From Caballeronia sordidicola (lineage in GTDB: Bacteria > Pseudomonadota > Gammaproteobacteria > Burkholderiales > Burkholderiaceae): a stretch of 64,000 nt of DNA. Positions 1 through 8,493 of this stretch are shown here, piece by piece (position 1 is the stretch's first letter; every line of letters begins with the position of its first letter). The notes under the pieces were generated by a model. That model had not been told where the DNA came from. It saw only the letters and a list, made by a program, of their open reading frames with translations, and did no database searches. The DNA is taken from the NCBI RefSeq assembly GCF_001544455.2, contig NZ_FCOC02000015.1, forward strand, positions 1 through 64,000, in the 5' to 3' direction. Made by a program: the position numbers and the translations under genes.

Positions 1-70
1 TGAGGTCTTTATTGAAAACTGCGCCAAGCACGGCATTGTCATTGACCCCGCTGTTGCACTTGGAGTGTGA
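1..70 (+). CDS. C-terminal end of an unidentified upstream gene
   Basis: An open frame enters from the left edge and stops at TGA 68-70; its last residues are FIENCAKHGIVIDPAVALGV. Too little is left to assign a family. It ends 63 bases before the binding-protein start on the same strand, so it may be the first visible member of the same operon, but it does not look like the C-terminus of the missing ABC ATPase. Confidence 0.4.
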   Translation, partial: EVFIENCAKHGIVIDPAVALGV

Positions 71-133
71 AAGCGCCCTGCTTTTTTGAGGCTTTATCCT
101 TAAATCATCGTGGTTCTTCCTGGAGCGACCAAC

Positions 134-952
134 ATGCGGTTTCGACACTTGCTAGGCCTTCTTTCGATCGTCGTGCCTCTTTCGTTGATGACAGCAACGA
201 GCGCTCGCGCCGACGATCTCGGCACGCTTTCCGCGGGCAAGCTGCTGGCCGGCGTGGACGCGAACAACAAGCCCTATTCCTACATCGATAACGGCAAGAT
301 GACCGGCTTCGACGTTGAACTGCTGCGCGCCATCGGCGCGAAGCTGGGCTTGAGCGTCGACTTTCGCGCACAGGATTTCAGCGGCCTTTTGCCCAGCGTG
401 TCGAACCAGCAAATCGATCTTGCGGCCGGGTCCATATCGATCACGACGGACCGCCTGAAGATGGTCGATTTCTCCGAGGGTTATCTCACTGGCTTGCTGA
501 GCGTCGCGGCCTTGCCGGGCAGCACTATCACGAGCGACAAGGCATCGGTCAAGGGAAAGCGCATTGGCGTGGTGCAGGGTACGATTGAAGACACGTATTC
601 GGACAGCTACTTGCCGGGCGCGCAGATCGTGCGTTTTCCAAACGTGAATGCGGGCTTTCTTTCCATGCGCTCGAAATACATCGACGGTTATTTCATCGAT
701 AAATCGCTAGTCGACGGCCTGCAGGAAAAGTATCCGCAATTGAAGATCGAGGACCGGCTGGACATCTCCGCGATCAACCTGCCAGCCGGTTTCCCGATGC
801 GCAAGGGCAACGCGAAACTCGAGGCAGCGGTCAACAAGACGCTTAACGATCTGGTGGCGGACGGCACGTGGCTCAAGCTATATACGCAGTTCCACCCCGG
901 TTATCCGAAACCTGAAAGCCTGCCGCCGTATGTGATGAAAACCGGTAGCTGA
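134..952 (+). CDS. Amino-acid-type ABC transporter periplasmic substrate-binding protein (SBP family 3)
   Basis: A 272-residue protein with a hydrophobic signal peptide ending near ATSARA, followed by a bilobed family-3 solute-binding domain (GKLLAGVD..KPYSYID..GFDVELL, then DLAAGSISIT and a C-terminal lobe closing with DGTWLKLY). It would capture a polar amino acid or related compound in the periplasm and deliver it to the permease 32 bases downstream. The ATG at 134 is preferred over an upstream GTG at 110 because GGAG at 122-125 is well spaced and the signal peptide then starts directly with basic residues. No ATPase gene is visible, so it must lie upstream of the window or be shared. The ligand cannot be read from sequence; the following FAD oxidases suggest an amino acid or imino acid. 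Confidence 0.88.
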   Translation: MRFRHLLGLLSIVVPLSLMTATSARADDLGTLSAGKLLAGVDANNKPYSYIDNGKMTGFDVELLRAIGAKLGLSVDFRAQDFSGLLPSVSNQQIDLAAGSISITTDRLKMVDFSEGYLTGLLSVAALPGSTITSDKASVKGKRIGVVQGTIEDTYSDSYLPGAQIVRFPNVNAGFLSMRSKYIDGYFIDKSLVDGLQEKYPQLKIEDRLDISAINLPAGFPMRKGNAKLEAAVNKTLNDLVADGTWLKLYTQFHPGYPKPESLPPYVMKTGS

Positions 953-984
953 TTTCTTAAAGCCCGCCTTTTCCGGAGAGCGCC

Positions 985-1773
985 ATGAATGCATTCCTGC
1001 AGAACTTCCTCGACTGGCAGTTGCTTACGGGATCGCTGCCTGCGCTGCTTGAAACCGGGCTTGTGAATACGCTGGTGCTCTCGCTCTTTTCAACCTTGCT
1101 TGGGATTATCGCTGGCATGGTGCTGGCGCTGATGGCCGTCTCCCACATGCGATGGCTCGAAGTCCCGGCGCGCGTATTCGTGGATGTGTTTCGCGGCTTG
1201 CCGGCGGCGCTCGTGATCTTGCTGGTCGGACAAGGACTTGCGCCCGTCGGCCTCGCGATCTTCGGGCCGAACCCGTATCCGCTTGCAATCGTGGCGCTGG
1301 GATTGATTTCATCGGCGTATATAGCCGAGATTTTTCGCTCGGGCATTCAGAGCGTCGGCAAAGGGCAGCTTTCCGCATGCCAGGCGCTTGGCATGAACTA
1401 CTGGACAGCCATGCGTCATGTGATCGTGCCGCAAGGCATACGGCGCATTTTGCCCGCGCTCGCCAATCAGTTCATCTCGATTGTGAAGGACTCGAGCCTT
1501 GTTTATTTCCTCGGCTTGCTGACGTCGCAGCGCGACCTCTTCACCATTGGGCAGAACACGTCGGTGAATACCGCGAACCTGTCGCCGCTGGTCGCGGCAG
1601 GGCTTGTCTATCTACTGATTACCGTGCCGCTCACGCACGCGATCAATCATATCGACCGCTGGACCAACCGCCATTCCAATCCGCGCTTCGGCGGCGCGAG
1701 CGCGACCACGAGGAAGCAGCTCAAGCGTCAGGCCGCCGCCGCACGGACCAGCATGACCGGACAACATAACTAA
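985..1773 (+). CDS. Amino-acid ABC transporter permease (HisM/GltJ family)
   Basis: A 262-residue inner-membrane permease with about five hydrophobic helices and the cytoplasmic EAA loop at roughly residues 115-150 (EIFRSGIQSVGKGQLSACQALG-type region) that contacts the ATPase. GGAGAG at 975-980 fixes the ATG. It is the only permease here, which fits family-3 systems that work as homodimers. It sits between the binding protein and an FAD oxidoreductase, each about 33 bases away, so the genes are probably co-transcribed. The basic, unstructured C-terminal tail (RKQLKRQAAAARTS) is longer than usual. Confidence 0.88.
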   Translation: MNAFLQNFLDWQLLTGSLPALLETGLVNTLVLSLFSTLLGIIAGMVLALMAVSHMRWLEVPARVFVDVFRGLPAALVILLVGQGLAPVGLAIFGPNPYPLAIVALGLISSAYIAEIFRSGIQSVGKGQLSACQALGMNYWTAMRHVIVPQGIRRILPALANQFISIVKDSSLVYFLGLLTSQRDLFTIGQNTSVNTANLSPLVAAGLVYLLITVPLTHAINHIDRWTNRHSNPRFGGASATTRKQLKRQAAAARTSMTGQHN

Positions 1774-1806
1774 CGCAGTTCAATACGAGCGGGGAAGACA
1801 TACTTT

Positions 1807-3147
1807 ATGGGACCACAAGTCGAGACCGTCGCCGACGACACCACCCTGCCCGAAGAAGTGGATGTCGTCGTGGTCGGCGGCGGAATCATCGGCGTGAGCA
1901 CGGCGCTTTATCTCAGCGAAAAAGGCCTTCGCGTGGCGGTATGCGAGAAGGGACATATAGCGGGCGAACAGTCGAGCCGCAACTGGGGCTGGGTACGCGT
2001 CACGCATCGCGACATGCGGGAGTTCGAGTTGAGCATCGAGAGCCTGAAGCTGTGGCGCAAGCTCGACGAAACGCTTGGTATCGATACCGGGTTCAAGCAG
2101 TGCGGCATCCTGTACATGGCCAATGACGATGCAAAAATGGAAGGTCATCGCGTATGGCTGGAAAGAGCGCGGGCTCTCGCCGGCAAGGACGCATTCGATA
2201 CACGCGAAATCGATGCCAAAGGCGTAGCCGATCTGTTGCCCGGTGCATCGCGCACATTCAAGGGCGGTTTATACACGGCGGGCGACGGCCGCGCCGAACC
2301 GCAAAAAGCTGCACCTGCAATTGCAAATGCGTTGCGCAAGCGGGGCGTGAAAATCCTGACGCCGTGCGCGGTGCGCGGCATTGAAACCAGCGCGGGCCGC
2401 GTCAGCGCGGTCGTCACCGAACTCGGCACGATCCGATGCAGGAGCGTGGTCGTCGCGGGCGGCGCGTGGTCGCGCTTGTTCTGCGGGAACCTGGGTATCG
2501 ATGTGCCGCAACTGATGGTCAAGGCTTCGGTGCTGCGCACTGCGCCCATTGAAGGCGGTCCGGTGGTAAGCGCGAGCAACAAGGAGTTTGCGTTTCGCAA
2601 GCGCGCGGACGGCGGTTACACGATCGCGTTCGGCTTTCGTACGTACACGGATATCACGCCGGACAGCTTTCGCCTTTTTTCGAAATACATTCCTGCGCTC
2701 AAGAGCCAGTTGGGCGCGCTGCGCATTGGCGTGGGCGAGCGTTTTTTCGAAGAACTGCGCCGGCCGCGCAAATGGGCGCTGGATCAACGCACCGCCTTCG
2801 AGGACGTGCGAACGCTCGATCCCGAGCCCATTTCGCAATATACCGACGCCGGCCTGCGCGAGTTCGTGAAGGTCTTTCCGCACATGAGCGGCGCGCGTAT
2901 TGCGCAACGCTGGGCGGGTTTGATGGACGTTACGCCGGACGCGATTCCCGTTATTTCGGGCGTGCAAAGCGTGCCGGGACTTTTTATTGGAACGGGATTT
3001 TCAGGGCACGGATTTGGCATTGGGCCGGCTGCGGGAAAACTAATGGCCGATCTGGTCGCCAACGACACACCGCTCGTCGACCCGCACATGTTCCGGCTGA
3101 ACCGCTTTAGCGACGGAACGAAGATCGTGATCGACGCAGGTTTTTGA
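1807..3147 (+). CDS. FAD-dependent oxidoreductase, D-amino-acid oxidase/DadA family
   Basis: A 446-residue DAO-fold flavoprotein. The dinucleotide-binding motif VVVVGGGIIGVS has its glycines at 24, 26 and 29, and the C-terminal FAD-binding segment GTGFSGHGFGIGPAAG is intact. Members oxidise amine carbons (D-amino acids, sarcosine, opines, glycine) to imines. Position directly after an amino-acid uptake system suggests it oxidises the imported substrate. No second subunit of a heteromeric opine or sarcosine oxidase is adjacent. Only 8 bases separate it from the following SDR, so the two are translationally close. Exact substrate unknown. Confidence 0.85.
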   Translation: MGPQVETVADDTTLPEEVDVVVVGGGIIGVSTALYLSEKGLRVAVCEKGHIAGEQSSRNWGWVRVTHRDMREFELSIESLKLWRKLDETLGIDTGFKQCGILYMANDDAKMEGHRVWLERARALAGKDAFDTREIDAKGVADLLPGASRTFKGGLYTAGDGRAEPQKAAPAIANALRKRGVKILTPCAVRGIETSAGRVSAVVTELGTIRCRSVVVAGGAWSRLFCGNLGIDVPQLMVKASVLRTAPIEGGPVVSASNKEFAFRKRADGGYTIAFGFRTYTDITPDSFRLFSKYIPALKSQLGALRIGVGERFFEELRRPRKWALDQRTAFEDVRTLDPEPISQYTDAGLREFVKVFPHMSGARIAQRWAGLMDVTPDAIPVISGVQSVPGLFIGTGFSGHGFGIGPAAGKLMADLVANDTPLVDPHMFRLNRFSDGTKIVIDAGF

Positions 3148-3155
3148 GGAACGCC

Positions 3156-3839
3156 ATGAACAAGGTAGCCATGATCTCCGGCGCGAATCGCGGTATTGGG
3201 CTCGCGGTTGCGAAAGAACTGCACACGCGCGGGTATCGGTTATCGCTGGGAATGCGCGATCCTTCGTCAGCGCAATTTCCATTCGATGCCTTCACCTTCG
3301 CCTACGAAGCCCGCGATCCGCTGAGCGCGCGCCGCTGGGTCAACGCCACTGTCGAACATTTCGGCCAACTCGACGTATTGATCAGCAACGCGGGAATCTG
3401 CACGCATATCACGCTGGAAGACGGCACCGACGACATGCTCGAAGAGACGCTCGATATCAATGTCAAGGCGCCGTTCCGTCTGATCCAGGCGGCATTGCCG
3501 TATCTGAGAAAACCGGGAGACGCCCGCGTTGTGCAGATCGCGTCGCTGTCGGGAAAGCGCGTGAAGAATCTGAACGCGGGCTACCAGATGTCAAAGCACG
3601 CGGTGATCGCGTTGAACCACGCGGTGCGGCGCGCCGGTTGGGACGACGGCATTCGCGCGACCGCCATCTGCCCTGGTTTCGTGAACACGGAGATGGCCGC
3701 TGGCATAGCGGATCTTGAACCTCAGGCGATGACGCAGCCTGAGGACCTGGCAGTGCTCATCGCGAATACGATTGCCATGCCGAACACAGCGAGCGTGGCC
3801 GAGATTCTCGTAAATTGCCGTCACGAAGATCTATTTTAA
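3156..3839 (+). CDS. Short-chain dehydrogenase/reductase (SDR)
   Basis: A 227-residue classical SDR. The cofactor loop GANRGIG is at residues 9-15, NAG follows the fourth strand, and the active-site YQMSK (Tyr-x-x-x-Lys) is present with a preceding Ser. The ATG at 3156 is chosen because GAGGA lies at 3146-3150 and because upstream residues are not conserved in SDRs. It closes the plus-strand operon with the transporter and FAD oxidase, so it probably reduces or oxidises a product of that pathway. Its stop overlaps the stop region of the convergent phosphatase by four bases. Confidence 0.85.
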   Translation: MNKVAMISGANRGIGLAVAKELHTRGYRLSLGMRDPSSAQFPFDAFTFAYEARDPLSARRWVNATVEHFGQLDVLISNAGICTHITLEDGTDDMLEETLDINVKAPFRLIQAALPYLRKPGDARVVQIASLSGKRVKNLNAGYQMSKHAVIALNHAVRRAGWDDGIRATAICPGFVNTEMAAGIADLEPQAMTQPEDLAVLIANTIAMPNTASVAEILVNCRHEDLF

Positions 3840-4441
3840 GCAGGCGGGTGCGTGACGTTCCACTGCTTGAGCGCACGCGATTCACGATCGAAACCGAGCA
3901 CGCTGACAGACGCGGTATCGAGGAGCAAATGCGCGCCTAACGCCGCGGAATCCGCCATCCAGCAGGCGCCCAGCACGCGCAGGAAATGCGCGTGCGAGAA
4001 CAGCGCAATGCGCGCATGGGGTCCGCTGACGCCAAGCAAACGCCCGATCAACGACTCGGCCCGCGCCTGGATATCCTGAAGGCTTTCGCCCTCCGGTATC
4101 GGCGAAGTCCAGACCGACCAGTCCGGCTCTTCAGCACGAATGTCCTTCGTCTTGCGGCCTTCATAGATGCCGTAATTCCATTCGCTCAAGCGCGGCTCTT
4201 CTTCAGCATGCGCGATCAATCCGGCTTCCTCGCACGTGTCACGCGCGCGGCTCATGGGGCTGTGCAACACGAGGTCGAAAGTTTGCGCGGCGAGCACCGG
4301 CCGAAGCGCATGCGCCTGTTCGCGGCCGTGATCGGTCAGCGGGATATCGGTGCGGCCGGTATGCTGGCCCGATTTGCTCCATTCTGTTTCACCATGACGG
4401 ATCAGCCAGATCTCAGGTTGGTTCGTAGCGGTTGCGTTCAT
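3836..4441 (-). CDS. Histidine phosphatase family protein (phosphoglycerate-mutase-like)
   Basis: A 201-residue member of the histidine phosphatase superfamily. LIRHGETEW carries the phospho-accepting His16, TGRTDIPLT follows, the acidic residue sits in SEWNYGIYEG and the second His in FSHAHFLR. It hydrolyses small phosphoesters through a phosphohistidine; family length is about 200 residues, so it is complete. It is convergent with the SDR and not obviously part of a pathway here. Substrate cannot be predicted. Confidence 0.88.
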   Translation of the reverse strand: MNATATNQPEIWLIRHGETEWSKSGQHTGRTDIPLTDHGREQAHALRPVLAAQTFDLVLHSPMSRARDTCEEAGLIAHAEEEPRLSEWNYGIYEGRKTKDIRAEEPDWSVWTSPIPEGESLQDIQARAESLIGRLLGVSGPHARIALFSHAHFLRVLGACWMADSAALGAHLLLDTASVSVLGFDRESRALKQWNVTHPPA

Positions 4442-4544
4442 TGTCGGCCATTAAAGAAAGAGGGATCGGCTAGCTGAAGCTATAAACCAGGACGATTCTA
4501 CGGCTCGATACGGAAACTTTCAGGGTCACGCTCGGGACCCGGCT

Positions 4545-5792
4545 TTACGCGGCGAAGCGGTCCGCCCTGAACGGTGTGGTATCGACGAGCGGTTCTTCGC
4601 CCGTCATCATCGCGGCAATCAGCCTGCCCGTCACCGCGCCGAGCGTGAGCCCGTGATGCGCGTGACCGAACGCGAACCACATGTTCTTGTGGCGCGGCGC
4701 GGGCCCAATGATCGGCATCATGTCGGGCGTGCACGGACGCCGGCCCATCCACGGTTCGTCATCGACGCGATCGCCGAGCGGGAACAAGGTCCGCGCCACC
4801 GGCTCGGCGCGCATCAGTTGCACCGGCGTCTTCGGCGCGTCGCGATCGGCGAGTTCCACGCCGGTTGTCAGGCGAATGCCGCGTGCCATGGGCGCGAGCA
4901 GGAAACCGTTGTCCACATCGAGCACGGGATGATTCAGGACCGTACCCGCTCGCGGCGCGTAGTGCATGTGATAACCGCGCTTGACCGCAAGCGGCAGCCG
5001 ATACCCAAGCGCCGACGTCACATCTTTTGCCCACGGCCCCAGCGCAATCACCGCATTCGATGCGCTCACCGGCCCCTCGTCCGTTGTCACGCGCCAGCCA
5101 TCGCCCTCGGCTGCGAGCGTGGTTGCGTCGCCCATGAAGAAGCGTCCGCCCAGCCGTTCGAAATACGCGGCATAACCCGCAACCAGCGCGCCCGGATCAT
5201 TGACCGACACGGCATCCGTGTAATGCAGTCCGCCAACGAGCGACCGGTCGAGATGCGGCTCGGTTGCTTGCAACGTTGCCGGATCGAGCAGCTTGTACTG
5301 CACGCCGAATTCACGATGCCAGCGCTCCGCGTCGCGCGCTTCGTCGTATTGAGCGGCCTGGGTGTGGAAGACCTTGATCCAGCCGGTTGGCTTGAGCAGG
5401 GATTGCACGCCGGCCTCCTGCGCGAGGACTTCATGCTCGGTCACGCAATGCTCGATCAGCGTTGCATATTCGCGCGCGATGGCCGCATGCCGCGAGGGTT
5501 CGGAGTTGCGCCAGTATGCCCACAGGAATGGCGCGAGCGCGGGCAGCGCGTCGCGATGGTAATGGACGTCGATGGAATCGTTCCTTGCATAGTGCATCAA
5601 CGTGCCGATATCGCGAGGCAGCGCGTACGGATAGACCCCTTCGCGCTGCAACAATCCGGCGTTTCCAAACGATGTTTCAAGCCCGGGACGCTTACGGTCC
5701 ACGAGCGCGACCGAGCGGCCGCGCTTTTGCAGATGCACGGCGATTGACACGCCAACAATGCCCGCGCCCAGCACAATGGTGTCGAACTTCAT
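4545..5792 (-). CDS. FAD-dependent oxidoreductase, D-amino-acid dehydrogenase (DadA)-like
   Basis: A 415-residue DAO-fold enzyme with the FAD motif VLGAGIVGVS (Gly9, 11, 14) and the C-terminal segment RRPCTPDMMPIIGPAP..GHAHHGLTLGAVTG typical of DadA and related dehydrogenases, which deaminate D-amino acids and pass electrons to the respiratory chain. It is transcribed away from the first FAD oxidoreductase, giving two paralogous enzymes within 4 kb but only about family-level similar. Complete length for DadA (~415-430). Substrate is inference. Confidence 0.85.
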   Translation of the reverse strand: MKFDTIVLGAGIVGVSIAVHLQKRGRSVALVDRKRPGLETSFGNAGLLQREGVYPYALPRDIGTLMHYARNDSIDVHYHRDALPALAPFLWAYWRNSEPSRHAAIAREYATLIEHCVTEHEVLAQEAGVQSLLKPTGWIKVFHTQAAQYDEARDAERWHREFGVQYKLLDPATLQATEPHLDRSLVGGLHYTDAVSVNDPGALVAGYAAYFERLGGRFFMGDATTLAAEGDGWRVTTDEGPVSASNAVIALGPWAKDVTSALGYRLPLAVKRGYHMHYAPRAGTVLNHPVLDVDNGFLLAPMARGIRLTTGVELADRDAPKTPVQLMRAEPVARTLFPLGDRVDDEPWMGRRPCTPDMMPIIGPAPRHKNMWFAFGHAHHGLTLGAVTGRLIAAMMTGEEPLVDTTPFRADRFAA

Positions 5793-5973
5793 GCGCCTGA
5801 TATCTCCTCTGTGGCTGATGTTTTAGCTTCAGGGAGAGATCATACGCGTGCGTTCGCACGGTTCTGGCGCAAGATGCCGCGACTTTATAAAAGTGCCGTA
5901 GAGTGTGCCGATATCGGCTGGTTTGATGCGGTCCCCGGCCTGATGCGTTAAAGGCCGGGCATCGGCAAGATGC

Positions 5974-6852
5974 TTATTCTGCCGCCCACGCCTTCGCGGT
6001 ATCGAAGGCGAAATCACGATAGGAACGCGGCGCACGGCCAAGCAACTCGCTCATCCGCGCAAGCGCGTCATCGTTCGCGGCCATGCCGTCCTGCTGGAAA
6101 CGGCCGACCATCAGGCGCATGTCACGCGCCACCCAGCTTGGCGCGCGGCTCGCCATTTGCGCCTCGAAAGCATCAAGATCATCGCCGCCATAGTTCACGG
6201 GTTTTCCCAATGCTTCAGCCCAGATCGCGGCCAAGGCGCTTCCGGTCATTGCTTGCGGACCAACCAGTTCAACGACCTCGCGCGGCAGCGGCGTGGCCGA
6301 GCGTTCCCGCTTCAACAAGAACGCAGCCGCGATCTGAGCAATATCGCCGGTATCGACCATCGATACGCCGACGCTTCCCACCGGCATCGGATACACCGAA
6401 TTCTTGGCGATCACCTCTTTCAACGAGACATCGTTCTGCATGAAATAACACGGGCGCAGGATGGTAGCCGGCAGATCGAATTCCTCGATCATCCGTTCAA
6501 CGGTGTATTTGCCCGTGAAATGGGGAACGTCGGTGAAACGGTCGGCGTTGAACACCGAAAAATACACGATGCGTTCAATGCCGGCATCGCGCGCGAGGCT
6601 CAGTGTGAGGATTGCCTGTGTGACTTCGTCGGCCACGACCGCGTTCAGCAGGAAGAGCGTGCTGACGCCATCGAGCGCCGCGCGCATGGATGCAATGTCG
6701 GTCATATCGCCTTTTCGCACGTCCACGCCGGCAGGCAGGCTGGCTTTCTCGGGCGAACGAACGACCGCCCGCACGCTGGCCCCCTCGTCAACCAGCCGAT
6801 GAACAATCTGCGAACCAATAGCGCCCGTGGCGCCAGTAACCAGGATAGTCAT
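5974..6852 (-). CDS. NmrA-like NAD(P)H-binding protein / NAD(P)H:quinone oxidoreductase
   Basis: A 292-residue atypical SDR of the NmrA type. It starts MTILVTGATGAIGS with the glycine-rich NAD(P) loop at 7-13 and has no classical YxxxK pair. Family members reduce quinones or sense redox state. I use the ATG at 6852 because the open frame upstream (to 7044) runs across the divergent LysR gene and does not look like protein. It is divergent from that LysR gene with about 106 bases between, which holds a perfect dyad; the regulator probably controls this gene. Confidence 0.83.
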   Translation of the reverse strand: MTILVTGATGAIGSQIVHRLVDEGASVRAVVRSPEKASLPAGVDVRKGDMTDIASMRAALDGVSTLFLLNAVVADEVTQAILTLSLARDAGIERIVYFSVFNADRFTDVPHFTGKYTVERMIEEFDLPATILRPCYFMQNDVSLKEVIAKNSVYPMPVGSVGVSMVDTGDIAQIAAAFLLKRERSATPLPREVVELVGPQAMTGSALAAIWAEALGKPVNYGGDDLDAFEAQMASRAPSWVARDMRLMVGRFQQDGMAANDDALARMSELLGRAPRSYRDFAFDTAKAWAAE

Positions 6853-6927
6853 GATCGAAGCCCTCAAAAAGGAAGTGAGTGTGAATTCATTCTGGCCGTT
6901 CCTTTGACGGGACGAAAGCCCTAATAT

Positions 6928-6944
6928 TGAGACAACTCGTCTCA
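6928..6944. promoter_or_regulatory. Candidate LysR operator (perfect 17-bp dyad)
   Basis: TGAGACAACTCGTCTCA has perfect 6-base arms around a 5-base centre and lies between the NmrA-like gene and the divergent LysR gene, 14 bases before the regulator start. LysR-family regulators typically bind interrupted dyads in exactly such shared regions. Function is inference. Confidence 0.5.
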
Positions 6945-6958
6945 TCGATGGAACGGTC

Positions 6959-7849
6959 ATGGACCTGCATGCATTGTCGGATTTCAACGCGGTCGTCACG
7001 CACGGCGGATTCGGGCGCGCAAGCCGTGCCACCGGGCGCCCCAAGGCCAGTCTTTCGCGGCGCGTGGCGCAACTCGAGGAAGCAATGGGCGTGCGCCTGC
7101 TCCAGCGCGGTTCGGGAACGCTGATGCTGACCGAGGAAGGACACGCGCTGCACGCGAGTACGGGACGATTGCTGGCGGAAATCGAAGAGGCGGCGGACGC
7201 GGTCGGGATGACATCACGCCGGCCGAGCGGCCGCTTGCGGATCAGCGCGCCGACCTTTCTTGCCTACGAAACCTTGGGGCGGCTCTCCGCGGCGTTTATC
7301 GCGCACTATCCGGATGTACGCATTGAAGTCATTGCGGAGGACCGGTTCGTGGATCTGATCGCGGAAGATTACGACGTGGTGATCCGGGCCAATCCCGCGC
7401 CCAATACCGCGCTCGCCGGCCGCTGTTTCCTGCGCGGTCCCCAGATTGTGGTGGCGTCGCCAGCGGTGGCCGAGGCGCTTAAAAACGACGGCCCCATCCC
7501 GGCAGTAGCGCTTCTTTCAGCGCCCGATCAAGGCGTCTGGCATATCGACGGCGCAGAAGGCGCACGCACGCTGCATACACGAACGGTTGCCCGTTTTTCA
7601 TCGATATCCATGGTTCGCGCAGCCGCGCTCGCGCGCGCGGGCGCCGCCGTGCTGACCGACTATCTGGCCCGCGACGCGCTGCAAAGCGGGCAACTCGTGA
7701 ATCTGGGAACCTTGCGGGATCGAAGCGTGGAAGTGTGGGCGCTCTATGCCACGCGGCGTCAGCTCAGTCCCAAGATCAGCGCCTTCGTGCAACTTCTGGT
7801 CGATACATACGCTGGCGTCAATGTGCCCGCGAGCATCGGCGGCAATTGA
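6959..7849 (+). CDS. LysR family transcriptional regulator
   Basis: A 296-residue regulator with an N-terminal winged helix-turn-helix (FNAVVTHGGFGRASRATG, then SLSRRVAQLE and TEEGHAL) and a C-terminal effector domain from about residue 90. It is divergent from the NmrA-like reductase, the usual arrangement for a LysR protein and its target, and the dyad at 6928-6944 is a likely binding site. The effector is unknown. Confidence 0.9.
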   Translation: MDLHALSDFNAVVTHGGFGRASRATGRPKASLSRRVAQLEEAMGVRLLQRGSGTLMLTEEGHALHASTGRLLAEIEEAADAVGMTSRRPSGRLRISAPTFLAYETLGRLSAAFIAHYPDVRIEVIAEDRFVDLIAEDYDVVIRANPAPNTALAGRCFLRGPQIVVASPAVAEALKNDGPIPAVALLSAPDQGVWHIDGAEGARTLHTRTVARFSSISMVRAAALARAGAAVLTDYLARDALQSGQLVNLGTLRDRSVEVWALYATRRQLSPKISAFVQLLVDTYAGVNVPASIGGN

Positions 7850-7854
7850 CGAAA

Positions 7855-8088
7855 TTACTCGGTCCGGGTCACTTCCCTGAGTATGGCGGCGGTGCTGTCG
7901 AAGTGATGGTCGTTTATTTTTTCGAGAATCGCGATTACTTCACCATCGGCGCCGTTTTGCTTCGCGACGCGCAGCACATGCTCCTTGTTCGCTGGAAATT
8001 CAACGCCCTTCAGCGCGCGCTCGACATCGTCGGGACGCGGTTCGTCAGGATGCCGATGATTCTGCGCGTGAGCGGGATGCTGGGCCAT
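7855..8088 (-). CDS. DUF2795 domain-containing small protein
   Basis: A 77-residue soluble protein whose core PDDVERALKGVEFPANKEHVL..A..NGAD..VI..L..I matches the DUF2795 pattern (helical, 'L.G..FPA.K..L...A...GA'). Function is not established. It is convergent with the LysR gene, six bases from its stop, and lies downstream of azlD on the same strand with an 81-base gap. Confidence 0.75.
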   Translation of the reverse strand: MAQHPAHAQNHRHPDEPRPDDVERALKGVEFPANKEHVLRVAKQNGADGEVIAILEKINDHHFDSTAAILREVTRTE

Positions 8089-8169
8089 GACGCCCTCCTT
8101 TTACGTGATTGAGGCCACATCAGGCGAGCAACGTGCATTCCCGCCTGCCGGAGCACGTCCTGATTGCGC

Positions 8170-8493
8170 TCAAGCCACGACCACGAGTTGCCAGAAGAAA
8201 AACACCGCAAGCGATACCGCGATGGTCAACAACGGCTTGCGCGTCAACGCACATACGCCGATAGCCACGCCGGCCGCGACCAGCTGCGAATTGCGCCACG
8301 TCAATTCCGCGCCGCCGCCATGAGGCGCGAGGGTCATCGGCACAATGATCGCCGTCAGCACGGTCACCGGCACGAAACTCAGCGCGGTCCGCACGATAGG
8401 CGGAAAACTCAGCCGCTCGCCGAGCACGAATACAGCGGAGCGAATGGCATACGTGATGAGCGCCATGCCCATGATCAACAGGAAATCGTTCAT
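8170..8493 (-). CDS. azlD: AzlD family branched-chain amino-acid exporter small subunit
   Basis: A 107-residue hydrophobic protein with four predicted membrane helices and the AzlD opening (LLIMGMALITYAIRSAVFVLG; A/T-Y-x-x-R near the N-terminus). AzlD works with AzlC to export branched-chain or other amino acids. Its start overlaps the end of azlC by four bases (8490-8493), so translation is coupled. Confidence 0.88.
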   Translation of the reverse strand: MNDFLLIMGMALITYAIRSAVFVLGERLSFPPIVRTALSFVPVTVLTAIIVPMTLAPHGGGAELTWRNSQLVAAGVAIGVCALTRKPLLTIAVSLAVFFFWQLVVVA

